Positions 1 to 8,789 of a stretch of DNA of 64,000 nt are shown in pieces. A program made the translations under genes and the position numbers. The stretch comes from Bifidobacterium cuniculi (lineage in GTDB: Bacteria > Actinomycetota > Actinomycetes > Actinomycetales > Bifidobacteriaceae). Each line of letters begins with the position of its first letter. Within the stretch, counting starts at the first letter, position 1. The stretch lies in assembly GCF_000741575.1 (NCBI RefSeq), contig NZ_JGYV01000024.1, positions 1-64,000 of the forward strand, given 5' to 3'. The notes under the pieces are model-generated. The model saw nothing but the letters and a program-made list of their open reading frames with translations, was not told where the DNA came from and made no database searches.

Positions 1-182
1 CGACAGCGTGTCGGCGCCGGACGACCCCGCAGGAGCCCCGCCTCCTAGAAATTGTTCAAAAAACGAACAAAATCTTACGACACGCCCGGGTTGCGCCATA
101 CCACATTTCGTGTATCCTTGCAATTTGGTGTGTCTTCTGATATGCCGTGGTAATACTGTCCAGTACAACGGAATCGGGACTT
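1..182. other. Intergenic region upstream of infA
   Basis: No gene is supported here. Positions 44-77 carry an imperfect palindrome (TTGTTC, six A, CGAACAA) preceded by CTCCTAGAAAT, the same 11 bases found in the right arm of the long palindrome at 28.4 kb. A TAATAC box at 151-156 could be a -10 element for infA, but no convincing -35 lies 17 bp upstream. In-frame codons reach back to a GTG at 147 without a ribosome binding site, so they are treated as untranslated. Confidence 0.4.
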
Positions 183-401
183 ATGGCAAAAGATGGTGTG
201 ATTGAAGTCGAAGGTCGTGTTGTCGAGGCGTTGCCGAATGCGATGTTTCGCGTCGAACTCGAGAACAAGCACATCGTGCTGGCCACAATCTCCGGCAAGA
301 TGCGCAAGAACTACATCCGCATCCTGCCGCAGGACCGCGTGGTGCTCGAAATGAGCCCGTACGACCTGAACCGCGGACGTATTACGTACCGTTACAAGTA
401 A
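183..401 (+). CDS. infA: Translation initiation factor IF-1
   Basis: A 72-residue single OB-fold protein beginning [11 protein letters not shown] and ending GRITYRYK, the full length and typical termini of bacterial IF-1. It binds the A site of the 30S subunit during initiation and supports IF-2 and IF-3. The ATG at 183 is chosen because family members start exactly here; upstream in-frame codons would add 12 unrelated residues. rpmJ follows after 31 bp, so the two are probably cotranscribed at the start of this part of the ribosomal cluster. Identity is certain from family knowledge. Confidence 0.97.
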   Translation: MAKDGVIEVEGRVVEALPNAMFRVELENKHIVLATISGKMRKNYIRILPQDRVVLEMSPYDLNRGRITYRYK

Positions 402-432
402 AGGTACACAAAACAAAAAGTAAGGAGCAACC

Positions 433-546
433 ATGAAGGTTAGCCCGAGTGTGAAGCGAATCTGCGAGAATTGCCGCGTGATTCGCCGCCACGGCCGCGT
501 CATGGTGATCTGCACCAACCCGCGCCACAAGCAGCGTCAGGGCTGA
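433..546 (+). CDS. rpmJ: 50S ribosomal protein L36 (bL36)
   Basis: A 37-residue protein starting [20 protein letters not shown] and ending RQG. It carries the C+ zinc-ribbon pattern: Cys11, Cys14, Cys27 and a His near residue 33 form the expected zinc site, so this is the zinc-binding form. A clear Shine-Dalgarno (AAGGAG at 422-427) sits 5 nt before the ATG. It lies between infA and rpsM, the standard order. L36 helps fold 23S rRNA in the large subunit. Confidence 0.97.
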   Translation: MKVSPSVKRICENCRVIRRHGRVMVICTNPRHKQRQG

Positions 547-692
547 GCGGATAGCCGCGACAACCACGAACAGGCACTAAGCCACAGACCCTTGCCCCGT
601 CCGGGGGAGGGGCTGAACCCCGGGAACGCAGGCCCGGGCCGGGGAAACCGGGAGGCTCGGTGCAAGACCTGCGTGGACCAGAAGGAATCGCA

Positions 693-1070
693 ATGGCACG
701 TCTTGCCGGAGTCGACATCCCCAATGACAAGCGCATCGAGATCGCGCTCACCTACATCTTCGGTGTGGGCCGCACTCGTGCGAAGGAAACCCTTGAGGCC
801 ACGGGCATCAATCCGGACACCCGCGTCAAGGACCTGACGGACGAGCAGCTCATCACGCTGCGTGACTACCTCGAAGCGAACTACAAGATCGAGGGCGATC
901 TGCGTCGTGAGATCGACGCGGACATCCGTCGCAAGATTCAGATCAACTGCTACCAGGGCCAGCGTCACCGTAAGGGACTCCCCGTGCGTGGCCAGCGCAC
1001 GAAGACCAACGCACGTACCCGCAAGGGCCCGAAGCGTACGGTCGCAGGAAAGAAGAAGGCCACCAAGTAA
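693..1070 (+). CDS. rpsM: 30S ribosomal protein S13 (uS13)
   Basis: A 125-residue protein beginning [14 protein letters not shown] and ending in a Lys-rich tail (KKKATK), matching S13 in length and order of features: N-terminal helix-two-turn-helix region, then a basic C-terminal tail that reaches the decoding region and the S19 dimer partner. ATG 693 is preferred over a GTG at 660 because the family starts at MARL and GAAGGAA lies just upstream. The 146-bp spacer from rpmJ is rich in GGGG/CCCC runs and could fold, but no classic terminator is visible. Confidence 0.97.
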   Translation: MARLAGVDIPNDKRIEIALTYIFGVGRTRAKETLEATGINPDTRVKDLTDEQLITLRDYLEANYKIEGDLRREIDADIRRKIQINCYQGQRHRKGLPVRGQRTKTNARTRKGPKRTVAGKKKATK

Positions 1071-1151
1071 TCGGTGGGCCAAGGCCGTGGCCACGGGTGA
1101 CTCCATCGCCACGGCGACAAGCAAGAGTTCGTTACTAGGAAACGAGGGTCA

Positions 1152-1550
1152 ATGGCAGCGCAAAAGCAGGCTGCGCGCAAGACTCGTCGCCGCGATCGCA
1201 AGTCGATCCCGGTCGGTCAGGCGCATATCAAGTCAACATTCAACAACACCATCATCTCCATCACCGATCCGTCCGGCGCGGTTGTGTCCTGGGCGTCCGG
1301 TGGTGACGTCGGTTTCAAGGGCTCCCGCAAGTCCACGCCGTACGCTGCTGGCATGGCAGCTGAATCCGCAGCCCGCAAGGCCATGGAACACGGCGTCAAG
1401 AAGGTCGACGTCTTCGTGAAGGGTCCGGGATCCGGTCGTGAGACCGCCATCCGTTCCCTGCAGTCTGCGGGCCTCGAGGTCGGTTCCATCACCGACGTCA
1501 CCCCGCAAGCGTTCAACGGCGTTCGTCCCCCGAAGCGTCGTCGCGTCTGA
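1152..1550 (+). CDS. rpsK: 30S ribosomal protein S11 (uS11)
   Basis: A 132-residue protein with the S11 core ([18 protein letters not shown] near residues 22-39) and the conserved end [11 protein letters not shown]11 sits on the platform of the 30S subunit and contacts 16S rRNA near the E site. The ATG at 1152 follows GAGGGTCA. It lies between rpsM and rpoA as in most bacterial alpha operons. rpsD, present here in many bacteria, is absent from this position. Confidence 0.97.
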   Translation: MAAQKQAARKTRRRDRKSIPVGQAHIKSTFNNTIISITDPSGAVVSWASGGDVGFKGSRKSTPYAAGMAAESAARKAMEHGVKKVDVFVKGPGSGRETAIRSLQSAGLEVGSITDVTPQAFNGVRPPKRRRV

Positions 1551-1629
1551 GCACTAGACAACCCACATCCGTCCATAGCCGCTTGAGCCGGTGAGTGCAC
1601 CACCGGCCGAAGCTGAAAGGATAATCACA

Positions 1630-2625
1630 GTGCTTATCGCACAGCGTCCGACACTTACCGAGGAATCACTGAATCCCCAGCGTTCCCGTTTCATCATCGA
1701 GCCCCTGGAGCCAGGCTTCGGCTATACGCTGGGCAATTCCCTGCGTCGTACACTCCTCAGCTCGATTCCGGGTGCGGCTGTGACTTCGGTGCGTATCTCC
1801 GGCGCCCTGCATGAGTTCACCACCCTGCCGGGCGTCGAGGAGGATGTCACCGAGATCCTGCTCAACATCAAGGGCATCGTGCTCACCAGCGAATATGACG
1901 AGCCTGTCGTCATGTATCTGCGCAAGAGCGGCAAGGGCGAGGCCACCGCCGGGGACATCACCCCGCCGGCCGGCGTCACCATCGCCAATCCTGACATGCA
2001 CATCGCAACGCTGGCCGACGATGGCGAACTTGAGATCGAGTTCACCGTCGAGCGCGGGCGTGGCTATGTGCCGGCGCAGATGAACAAGCAGGACGGTGAT
2101 GAGATCGGCCGCATCCCGGTCGATTCCATCTATTCCCCAGTGCTCAAGGTGAGCTACAAGGTCGAGGCCACCCGCGTGGAACAGCGCACCGACTTCGACA
2201 AGCTCATTCTGGATGTGGAGACCAAGCCCGCCATCTCCCCGCGTGACGCCGTGGCGTCCGCAGGTTCCACCCTGGTGGAGCTCTTCGGCCTATGCCGCGA
2301 GCTCAACACCCAGGCGGAAGGCGTGGAAGTCGGTCCTGCCCCTGTCGTGGAGGAGGCCGACCCCGAGATGGCCGTCCCGATCGAGGACCTCAACCTCACG
2401 CAGCGCAGCTACAACTGCCTCAAGCGCGAGGGCATCCACACGGTCGGCGAACTGGTCAACCACACGGAGCAGGATCTGCTCGACATCCGTAATTTCGGTA
2501 TGAAGTCCATCGACGAGGTCAAGGAGAAGCTCCAGTCCCTGGGTCTGTCCCTCAAGTCCTCGCCGCTCGGCTTCGACACCACCAACCTCGAAGGCGGCAC
2601 CTTCTTCTCGCCGGAAGACGAGTAA
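1630..2625 (+). CDS. rpoA: DNA-directed RNA polymerase subunit alpha
   Basis: 331 residues from a GTG start. The N-terminal domain (about 1-230) contains the assembly motif [18 protein letters not shown], which nucleates beta and beta-prime. After an acidic linker the C-terminal domain (about 255-310) contains the helix-hairpin-helix region ([24 protein letters not shown]) that contacts promoter UP elements and activators; that stretch is quoted here as two overlapping parts, [10 protein letters not shown] and DLLDIRNFG. The GTG at 1630 follows GAAAGGATAA at about 7 nt. An upstream in-frame GTG would add 13 atypical residues. Confidence 0.96.
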   Translation: MLIAQRPTLTEESLNPQRSRFIIEPLEPGFGYTLGNSLRRTLLSSIPGAAVTSVRISGALHEFTTLPGVEEDVTEILLNIKGIVLTSEYDEPVVMYLRKSGKGEATAGDITPPAGVTIANPDMHIATLADDGELEIEFTVERGRGYVPAQMNKQDGDEIGRIPVDSIYSPVLKVSYKVEATRVEQRTDFDKLILDVETKPAISPRDAVASAGSTLVELFGLCRELNTQAEGVEVGPAPVVEEADPEMAVPIEDLNLTQRSYNCLKREGIHTVGELVNHTEQDLLDIRNFGMKSIDEVKEKLQSLGLSLKSSPLGFDTTNLEGGTFFSPEDE

Positions 2626-2711
2626 GCGCCACCTCGACACAACCGCCACGCCGGGCCCGGACGTTCGGGCATCTGCCCACCTGAGTCCGGCGCGGCATTC
2701 AAGGAGAAACA

Positions 2712-3197
2712 ATGCCTACACCCAAGAAGGGCCCGCGCCTGGCCTCGAGCCCGGCACACGAGCGTCTGATGCTCGCCAACATGGCCACCAGCCTGTTCAA
2801 GCACGGCCGCATCACCACCACGCTCCCGAAGGCCAAGCGCCTTCGTCCGCTGGCCGAGCGCCTGATCACCTTCGCCAAGCGCGGTGACCTGCACTCCCGC
2901 CGTCGCGTGATGCGCGTCATCCGCGACAAGTCCATCGTCCACAAGCTCTTCACCGAGATCGCGGAACAGATGGAGCAGCGCGAGGGCGGCTACACCCGCA
3001 TCGTGAAGATTGCCCCGCGCAAGGGCGACAGCGCGCCGGCCGCGATCATCGAGCTCGTCACCGAGCCGGTGAGCCCGAAGAAGGCAGTGGTCAAGGAAGC
3101 CGAAGCCGCGACCAAGGTCGCCGCCAAGGAAGAGGCTCCGGTCGAGGCCGAAGCCACCGAGGCCGCCGAGAACACCGAGGCCGAGAAGGCTGAGTGA
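2712..3197 (+). CDS. rplQ: 50S ribosomal protein L17 (bL17) with long acidic tail
   Basis: 161 residues. The first ~118 match L17 (start [19 protein letters not shown], then [10 protein letters not shown]), which lies near the peptide exit tunnel. The last ~40 residues are a low-complexity tail rich in Ala, Glu and Lys ([17 protein letters not shown]) that the Escherichia coli protein (about 127 residues) lacks; such tails are common in actinobacterial L17. AAGGAG precedes the ATG. This is the last gene of the ribosomal cluster here, followed by a very long hairpin. Confidence 0.96.
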   Translation: MPTPKKGPRLASSPAHERLMLANMATSLFKHGRITTTLPKAKRLRPLAERLITFAKRGDLHSRRRVMRVIRDKSIVHKLFTEIAEQMEQREGGYTRIVKIAPRKGDSAPAAIIELVTEPVSPKKAVVKEAEAATKVAAKEEAPVEAEATEAAENTEAEKAE

Positions 3198-3224
3198 TCC
3201 GGTCCAGCCGACCGGTTCTTCCAA

Positions 3225-3279
3225 CCGAGGGGCAGGCCATGGGAACGCACGGAGGTGCGGCCCATGGCCTGCCCCTCGG
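3225..3279 (+). terminator. Giant hairpin after rplQ
   Basis: Perfect 19-bp arms (3225-3243 and 3261-3279, CCGAGGGGCAGGCCATGGG and its complement) with a 17-nt loop that itself pairs CGCAC with GTGCG. There is no T-run after it, so its role as an intrinsic terminator is inferred from position only. Confidence 0.6.
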
Positions 3280-3529
3280 CCATGGTCGGGGGGCACGTCC
3301 TAAGCCCAAAGACAATCCATATTAGGCAACTTCCATGTCCATGCATGGTTTCGCTCACGCTTCCGCAATGGCGCGAAAGACTGGAATATCCGCGTTTGCC
3401 ACGTGGAAAAGACGCCCACGGCGCCCATTGCGCCTTGGCTGAACATGGCCGACGGCCGCGGGCGCGAGGTCTACGGTTGGGGACCAGTTCGGACGAGGGG
3501 CCCGGACAGCAGTCACCAAGGACAAGGAC
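3280..3529. other. Intergenic region between rplQ hairpin and C45 gene
   Basis: No coding capacity is supported. The stretch is less GC-rich than the flanking genes around 3300-3350 and contains the short palindrome CCATGTCCATGCATGG near 3332. It probably holds the promoter of the peptidase locus, but no -35/-10 pair stands out. Confidence 0.3.
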
Positions 3530-4888
3530 ATGACAGAGCTTACGGACAGGCAGCGCGCCATCGTCGCGAAGGCGACGCGCCAGGACATCAACGGTTGGCA
3601 CTACCTCAGCGTGCAGGGCGAGCCCTACGAGATCGGATTCCAGCACGGATACCTGCTGGCCGACGAATTCCGCGATGCGGTGCGCGTCTACACCCACATG
3701 ACCCTGGAGATCCTGGGCATGGACTACTCCTTCTTCGTGGAGCAGGCCGTGAAGATCCACAAGGCGAGGATCGAGCAGGAGTACCTGGACGAGATGCAGG
3801 GCATGGCGGATGGCTTCACCGCCGGAGGCACGCCCACCACTCTCGACGACGTGATCGGTTGGAACGCCTGGATGGAGATCACCGGCTACTGGTGGCCGCA
3901 GGTCGCCGCCGACTACTCCAACAACCCGCCCGCCGGCCCCAAGGGATCGCACTGCTCGGCCTTCGTGGCCACCGGCTCCGCCACCAGGGACGGTCGGCCC
4001 GTGATCGCCCACGAAAGCTTCGACGACTTCTGGAGCGGCCAGTACTTCAACGTCTGCGAGATGGTCCACCCGGCCAAGGGCAACGACTTCAAGATGCAGA
4101 CCGTCCCCGGCTTCATCGACTCGATGACCGACTTCTACGTCACCTCCGCCGGCCTGGGCGTCACCGAGACCACCATCGCCGGCTTCGTCGGCTACGACAC
4201 CGACGGCATCCCCGAATACGTGCGTTCCCGCAAGGCCTCCCAGTACGCGAACTCGATCGACGAATGGGTCGCGATCTGCAACGACGGCAACAACGGCGGC
4301 TACGCGAACATCTGGCTGCTGTGCGATGCGGGCACGGGGGAGATCGCACGCTTCGAGCAGGGACTCAAGCACCAGGAGCTGCTGCGCACCAAGGATGGCT
4401 TCTACTACGGCTGCAACGCCTGCCACGACCCGCGCATCCGCAACCTCGAATGCGTCGACAACGGCTACAACGACGTGCGCCAGCAGACAGGCGCCCGCCG
4501 TGCGCGCTTCGAACAACTGCTGCCCGAGCTGGCGGGCACCATCGACGACGACGTCGCCAAGCGCATCCTCGCCGACAAGTTCGACCCCTACCTGGGATAC
4601 ATCAACGCCAGCTCCCGCAACATCTGTGCCCACTACGACGTCGATCCGCAGTATTACGCGGACGACCCGCACGGCGTGTGGAACGTCCCGTTCTTCCCCG
4701 GCGGATCCTGCGACGGCAAGTGTGCCAGCGCCGAGGACATCGACGCGCTGCGCATGTGGGGCATCTTCGGCCGCGCCGACGGCGAACCCTTCGACGCGGA
4801 CGAATTCATGCGCCAGCACCCCCAGTGGAACTGGCAGCACGGTTACCTGTACGACCGCCCGAGCCAGCCCTGGACGCTGTTCGAGTGA
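3530..4888 (+). CDS. C45-type autoproteolytic hydrolase/acyltransferase (Ntn fold)
   Basis: 452 residues. The segment GSHCSAFVATG places a Cys at residue 142, in the position of the N-terminal nucleophile of peptidase C45/acyl-CoA:6-APA acyltransferase-like proteins, which cleave themselves before this Cys. The upstream motif YEIGFQHGYLLADEF (residues 33-47) is also typical of the family and of phospholipase B-like proteins. No signal peptide is seen, so it is probably cytosolic, acting on an amide bond in a peptide or acyl-amino acid. Substrate unknown. SD-like AAGGACA precedes the ATG. pepC follows after 45 bp, suggesting an operon. Confidence 0.7.
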   Translation: MTELTDRQRAIVAKATRQDINGWHYLSVQGEPYEIGFQHGYLLADEFRDAVRVYTHMTLEILGMDYSFFVEQAVKIHKARIEQEYLDEMQGMADGFTAGGTPTTLDDVIGWNAWMEITGYWWPQVAADYSNNPPAGPKGSHCSAFVATGSATRDGRPVIAHESFDDFWSGQYFNVCEMVHPAKGNDFKMQTVPGFIDSMTDFYVTSAGLGVTETTIAGFVGYDTDGIPEYVRSRKASQYANSIDEWVAICNDGNNGGYANIWLLCDAGTGEIARFEQGLKHQELLRTKDGFYYGCNACHDPRIRNLECVDNGYNDVRQQTGARRARFEQLLPELAGTIDDDVAKRILADKFDPYLGYINASSRNICAHYDVDPQYYADDPHGVWNVPFFPGGSCDGKCASAEDIDALRMWGIFGRADGEPFDADEFMRQHPQWNWQHGYLYDRPSQPWTLFE

Positions 4889-4933
4889 TTGTCCATCCAT
4901 CCAATGTCCGGCAGAACAGAAAGGCATGACATC

Positions 4934-6292
4934 ATGGAATTGACCAAGAAGGACCTCGCCGAGATGGCCGAGGCCTACAGGAAGGACACCGCCCAGCACA
5001 TCGCCGAGCAGGCCGTCAAGAACAACGGGGTCCACGCTTCCAGCGAGCGTGAGAGCGTCGTCGTCACCAAGAACAACTTCGTGTTCTCGGTGGACGTGGA
5101 CAGCGAGGCCGTCGCCAACCAGGAGCAGTCCGGCCGCTGCTGGATGTTCTCCTGCCTGAACTTCCTGCGCTTCCACATGGAACGCAAGCTCAAGCTGGCG
5201 AAGGGCTCCTTCGAGCTGTCGCAGAACTACAACTTCTTCTATGACAAGCTCGAGAAGTCGAACTTCTTCATGGAGAACATCATCAAGTATGCCGGCGAGG
5301 ACCTCGACGACCGCCGCATCGACTTCCTGCTGACCACCCCGCAGCAGGACGGCGGCGACTGGGACCCGATGGTCGCGCTCGTGGAGAAGTACGGCGTCGT
5401 GCCGCGCGAGGCCATGCCGGACACCAACGTGACGCTGAACACGGCCGAGTTCAACGCGGTGCTCAACCGCCTGCTGCGCCAGGACGCCCTGGAACTGCGC
5501 GACATGGTGCGTTCCGGCAAGTCCGGCGAGGAGCTCGACGCGACCCGCAGGTCCATGCTCTCCGCCATCTACCGCATGCTGTGCGTGAGCTTCGGCCAGC
5601 CGCCTCAGAAGGTGGACTTCGAATACCGTGACAAGGACAACCAGTACCATGCCGACTTCGGCCTGACCCCGCTCGAGTTCTACCGCAAGTACCTGGGCGA
5701 CGTCAAGCTCGGCGAAATCCGCGGCGTCATGAACCTGCCGGTCGAGGGCATGGAGTTCAACAAGCTGTACACGATCGACATGACCGGCGAGGTCGAGGGC
5801 TCCAACCGCCACCTGCGCTACCTGAACGTGCCGATGGACGTGTTCAAGCAGGCCGCCATCGACCAGCTCAAGGCCGGCGAGCCGGTCTGGTTCGGCTGCG
5901 ACGTGACCCAGGATTCCGACTTCCAGAAGGGCATCCTGTCGCTGGACCTGTATGACGTGCAGAACATGTACGGCATCGACCTGCACATGGACAAGGGCCA
6001 GTCCTTCAGCTCCCACCAGTCCGCCCCGACCCACGCGATGATGCTGGCCGGCGTCGATCTCGACGCCGACGGCAAGCCCATCCGCTGGAAGGTGGAGAAC
6101 TCCTGGGGTGCCGAGGCCCACGGCAAGCCGGTCGGCCACCAGGGCTACTTCATCATGGACGACTCCTGGTTCGACGCCTATATGTTCGAGATCGCCGTGC
6201 GTCCGGAATACCTGCCCGAGGAATACCGCAAGACCCTCGACGCCGAGCCGGCAGTGCTGCCGTACTGGAACACCTTCAACCCGGAGCCGTGA
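4934..6292 (+). CDS. pepC: Aminopeptidase C (bleomycin hydrolase family, C1B)
   Basis: 452 residues, the usual length for PepC. The papain-like catalytic triad is visible: Cys69 in QSGRCWMFSCLNFLR, His in SAPTHAMMLAGVD, and Asn in KVENSWGAEAHG. Members form hexameric barrels in the cytosol and remove N-terminal residues from peptides. ATG 4934 is chosen because MELTKKDL matches family starts and AGAAAGGC lies just upstream; a further 15 in-frame codons upstream look non-coding. It belongs with the preceding C45 gene in a peptide-degrading unit. Confidence 0.93.
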   Translation: MELTKKDLAEMAEAYRKDTAQHIAEQAVKNNGVHASSERESVVVTKNNFVFSVDVDSEAVANQEQSGRCWMFSCLNFLRFHMERKLKLAKGSFELSQNYNFFYDKLEKSNFFMENIIKYAGEDLDDRRIDFLLTTPQQDGGDWDPMVALVEKYGVVPREAMPDTNVTLNTAEFNAVLNRLLRQDALELRDMVRSGKSGEELDATRRSMLSAIYRMLCVSFGQPPQKVDFEYRDKDNQYHADFGLTPLEFYRKYLGDVKLGEIRGVMNLPVEGMEFNKLYTIDMTGEVEGSNRHLRYLNVPMDVFKQAAIDQLKAGEPVWFGCDVTQDSDFQKGILSLDLYDVQNMYGIDLHMDKGQSFSSHQSAPTHAMMLAGVDLDADGKPIRWKVENSWGAEAHGKPVGHQGYFIMDDSWFDAYMFEIAVRPEYLPEEYRKTLDAEPAVLPYWNTFNPEP

Positions 6293-6317
6293 CCTGCGCG
6301 CACCGACCCGACGGACC

Positions 6318-6352
6318 AACGGGGCGCCACCTTGGACAGGTGGCGCCCCGTT
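6318..6352 (+). terminator. Hairpin after pepC
   Basis: Perfect 14-bp stem (6318-6331 with 6339-6352, AACGGGGCGCCACC) and a 7-nt loop, 26 bp after the pepC stop. The arm begins AA and ends TT, but there is no long T-run. It separates pepC from the transporter gene. Confidence 0.75.
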
Positions 6353-6622
6353 GCGCATCCGGATCCCCTCGTCGGCCCCTCGAATGACGTGAGAGCGCCT
6401 CTTCGCCGCCGCATGGGCCATGTTCGCTCTTGCCGAAGAACGGATTGAAGGGAAAACCATCGTCCTACCCTGAGGGGGAACGAAAACAGAACGCTCCGTG
6501 AGCGCTGCCGGCCTGTATGTCAAGCCAGGGGAACCCACGAAGTGGCCAGTTGGGGATCAGGGCCACCGCACCGTGACTTTTTCATGAGGCAACCCGTGAT
6601 CCGCCGGGAAAGGCAGAGGCAC
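6353..6622 (+). promoter_or_regulatory. Upstream region of the APC transporter, possible promoter
   Basis: No gene is seen. GATTGA and TACCCT (6466-6471) are separated by 17 bp and resemble the -10 form used elsewhere in this window. The assignment is weak. Confidence 0.3.
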
Positions 6623-8755
6623 ATGAGCAATGCAACCCATGGCGCGTCGGGCGGTTCGACCGCGGCCGGCAAGGCGCCAACGACCCAGGGGAAGGCGGGT
6701 GCCGGTTCCGGCAAGCTGACGACCCTCGCCCTGGTCATGATGAACGTCACCGTCCTGGCCGGCCTGGCGAACGACGTCCAGCAATCCTTCTACGGACTGA
6801 CGTCCGTGACCTACTTCCTCATCGGCGGCCTGCTGTTCTTCCTGCCCACCGGACTGGTGGCCGCGGAACTGGCCTCCGGCTGGGGCCAGCGCGGCGGCAT
6901 CTTCCGCTGGGTAGGCGAGGGCATCGGCGTGTTCCCCGCCATCTCCTGCCTGCTGATCCTGTGGTTCCAGACGACCTTCACCTTCGGCTCCGGCATCCCG
7001 TCGATGTCCGCCACCATCGGCTTCTTCACCACGAAGTACGACTGGGCTGTGGACTTCGCCAAGAACTCGCACAGCTGGAAGATCACGCTGCCGATCATGA
7101 TCGGCTGGCTCGCCTACTACTGGTTCTGCTGCTGGCTCGCCACCAAGGGCGTCAAGACCTTCAGCAAGGTCGCCCAATACGGCGTGATCTTGGGCACCTT
7201 CCTGCCACTGGCCGTCATCACGATCCTCGCGGTCGTCTACATCTGCCAGGGCAACCCCATCCAGACCGACATGGCACCCAGCGCGCTGATCCCGAAGTGG
7301 GGCGGCATGTCCACGCTGGCGCTCGCCGCAGGCGTGTTCTTCTCCTTCGCCGGCATCGACATGAACGCCGCGCATATCAAGGACCTCAAGAAGCCGAACA
7401 AGCAGTACCCGGTCGCCATCTTCATCTCCATGATCCTCACGCTGCTCATCTTCATCGTGGGCACCGTGATCATCGCCATGGTCATCCCGAACAAGCAGAT
7501 CAACCTGCTGTACACGCTGTTCTCCACGTACCGCACGCTCGGCGCGACCATCGGCTTCCCCGACCTGTACCTGGTGTTCTGCTGGCTCGGCATGCTCAAC
7601 AGCTTCGCCGCCCTGATCACCAACCTCGCAGGCCCGTCCTACATGCTCGGACAGGCCGGCCGTTCCGGCTTCCTGCCGAAGGCCCTGCAGAACAACAACA
7701 AGCACGGCATGCCGTCGCGCCTGATGTACACGCAGATGGCCGTCATGACCGTCATCGCGTTCATCGTGTTCTTCCTGCCCAACGTCGAGGGCTTCGTCGC
7801 CCTGATTACCCAGGCCATCACCATCCTGTACCTGTCGTACTACGTGCTCATGTTCGTGGCGTTCCTGCGCCTGCGCTACACGCAGCCGAACCGTCCGCGC
7901 GGTTTCCGCGTACCCGGCGGCAAGGCCGGCGCCTGGATCGTCGCTGGCATCGGCATCCTCGCCTCCGTGTTCGGCATCGTGCTCGCCTTCTACCCGCCGG
8001 CCCAGCTCAAGGCCGAAGTCGGTTCCGGCGCGACCTACGACATCATCATCATCGCTCTGCTCGCCTTCGTGGTGCTCGCCTGCGTCTGGATCTACCGTGC
8101 CTCGCGCAAGCACAAGGACTGGGTGGATCCGTCCAACCAGTTCGCTCCCTTCACCTGGCAGATCGAAGGCTTGAAGAAGCCCAGCCTGGCGCTTTCGAAC
8201 ATCCCGAGCGCCCTGGTCTCCGCCGGACAGGACCCGATGGGCATGCCCATCAAGCATCCCTACGGCAAGGACGAGATGATCAACCTGCCCGATCCGAAGA
8301 AGGACCCGAACGGCCAGGCCGAGGCTGCGGCCGCACTGCTGGCCAAGCACGGCATCACCGAGCCGAGCGACCCGAAGAACGTCGCCTTGGTGGGCGACCC
8401 GACCGCAGGCGTCAAGACGCTGGCCTACGCGCCGGCGCCGGTGCACACCGACGACGACGGCAACGCACTGCCCACGCCGAGTGACGCAGACATCGCCGCC
8501 GCCCCGGTCCCGACGGACGCGCTGGCCGCCGCCAAGCGCGCCATGGCCGAGGCCAAGCTGGTGCAGGCCGACTCCATCGCCATGCAGAACGAGGCACAGG
8601 CCCTGAACAACGCCGCCCGCGACGACCAGGAGCTGGCCAAGGCCGTGCGCCGCGTCCAGGTCGACGAAGCACAGGCAGCCGAGGCCGCCAAGGCCGCCGG
8701 CACCACCGTCGGCTCCACCGGCAGCGCCGCCGACGGCACCGCCACGAAGCAGTGA
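6623..8755 (+). CDS. APC-family amino acid transporter (GadC/YjeM-like) with long C-terminal tail
   Basis: 710 residues. Residues ~30-500 form about 12 membrane helices with an APC-type first helix (LALVMMNVTVLAGLAND) and a later GMPSRLMYTQM loop, resembling glutamate:GABA antiporters and related amino acid exchangers. Residues ~500-710 are soluble, Ala/Asp/Lys-rich and helix-forming, far longer than the ~40-residue C-plug of GadC. ATG 6623 follows AGGCAGAGG; 27 codons upstream in frame lack transporter character. It is followed after 34 bp by the S10 peptidase gene, so import or exchange of amino acids is probably tied to peptide breakdown. Substrate not determined. Confidence 0.8.
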   Translation: MSNATHGASGGSTAAGKAPTTQGKAGAGSGKLTTLALVMMNVTVLAGLANDVQQSFYGLTSVTYFLIGGLLFFLPTGLVAAELASGWGQRGGIFRWVGEGIGVFPAISCLLILWFQTTFTFGSGIPSMSATIGFFTTKYDWAVDFAKNSHSWKITLPIMIGWLAYYWFCCWLATKGVKTFSKVAQYGVILGTFLPLAVITILAVVYICQGNPIQTDMAPSALIPKWGGMSTLALAAGVFFSFAGIDMNAAHIKDLKKPNKQYPVAIFISMILTLLIFIVGTVIIAMVIPNKQINLLYTLFSTYRTLGATIGFPDLYLVFCWLGMLNSFAALITNLAGPSYMLGQAGRSGFLPKALQNNNKHGMPSRLMYTQMAVMTVIAFIVFFLPNVEGFVALITQAITILYLSYYVLMFVAFLRLRYTQPNRPRGFRVPGGKAGAWIVAGIGILASVFGIVLAFYPPAQLKAEVGSGATYDIIIIALLAFVVLACVWIYRASRKHKDWVDPSNQFAPFTWQIEGLKKPSLALSNIPSALVSAGQDPMGMPIKHPYGKDEMINLPDPKKDPNGQAEAAAALLAKHGITEPSDPKNVALVGDPTAGVKTLAYAPAPVHTDDDGNALPTPSDADIAAAPVPTDALAAAKRAMAEAKLVQADSIAMQNEAQALNNAARDDQELAKAVRRVQVDEAQAAEAAKAAGTTVGSTGSAADGTATKQ

Positions 8756-8789
8756 ATCATCTTTAGACAACCAACCAAGGAGGTCTGCC

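Noticed and set aside
44-77. LexA box at the GTTC/GAAC palindrome
   Set aside because: Half-sites are in the opposite order to the actinobacterial GAAC-N4-GTTC LexA box.
147-182. In-frame GTG start upstream of infA
   Set aside because: It would add 12 residues not found in IF-1 and lacks a ribosome binding site.
2990-6538. A 1182-codon open frame on the minus strand opposite rplQ, the C45 gene and pepC
   Set aside because: It is antisense to three clear genes, is dominated by Val/His/Gly/Leu expected from complementing GC-rich codons, and shows no domain.
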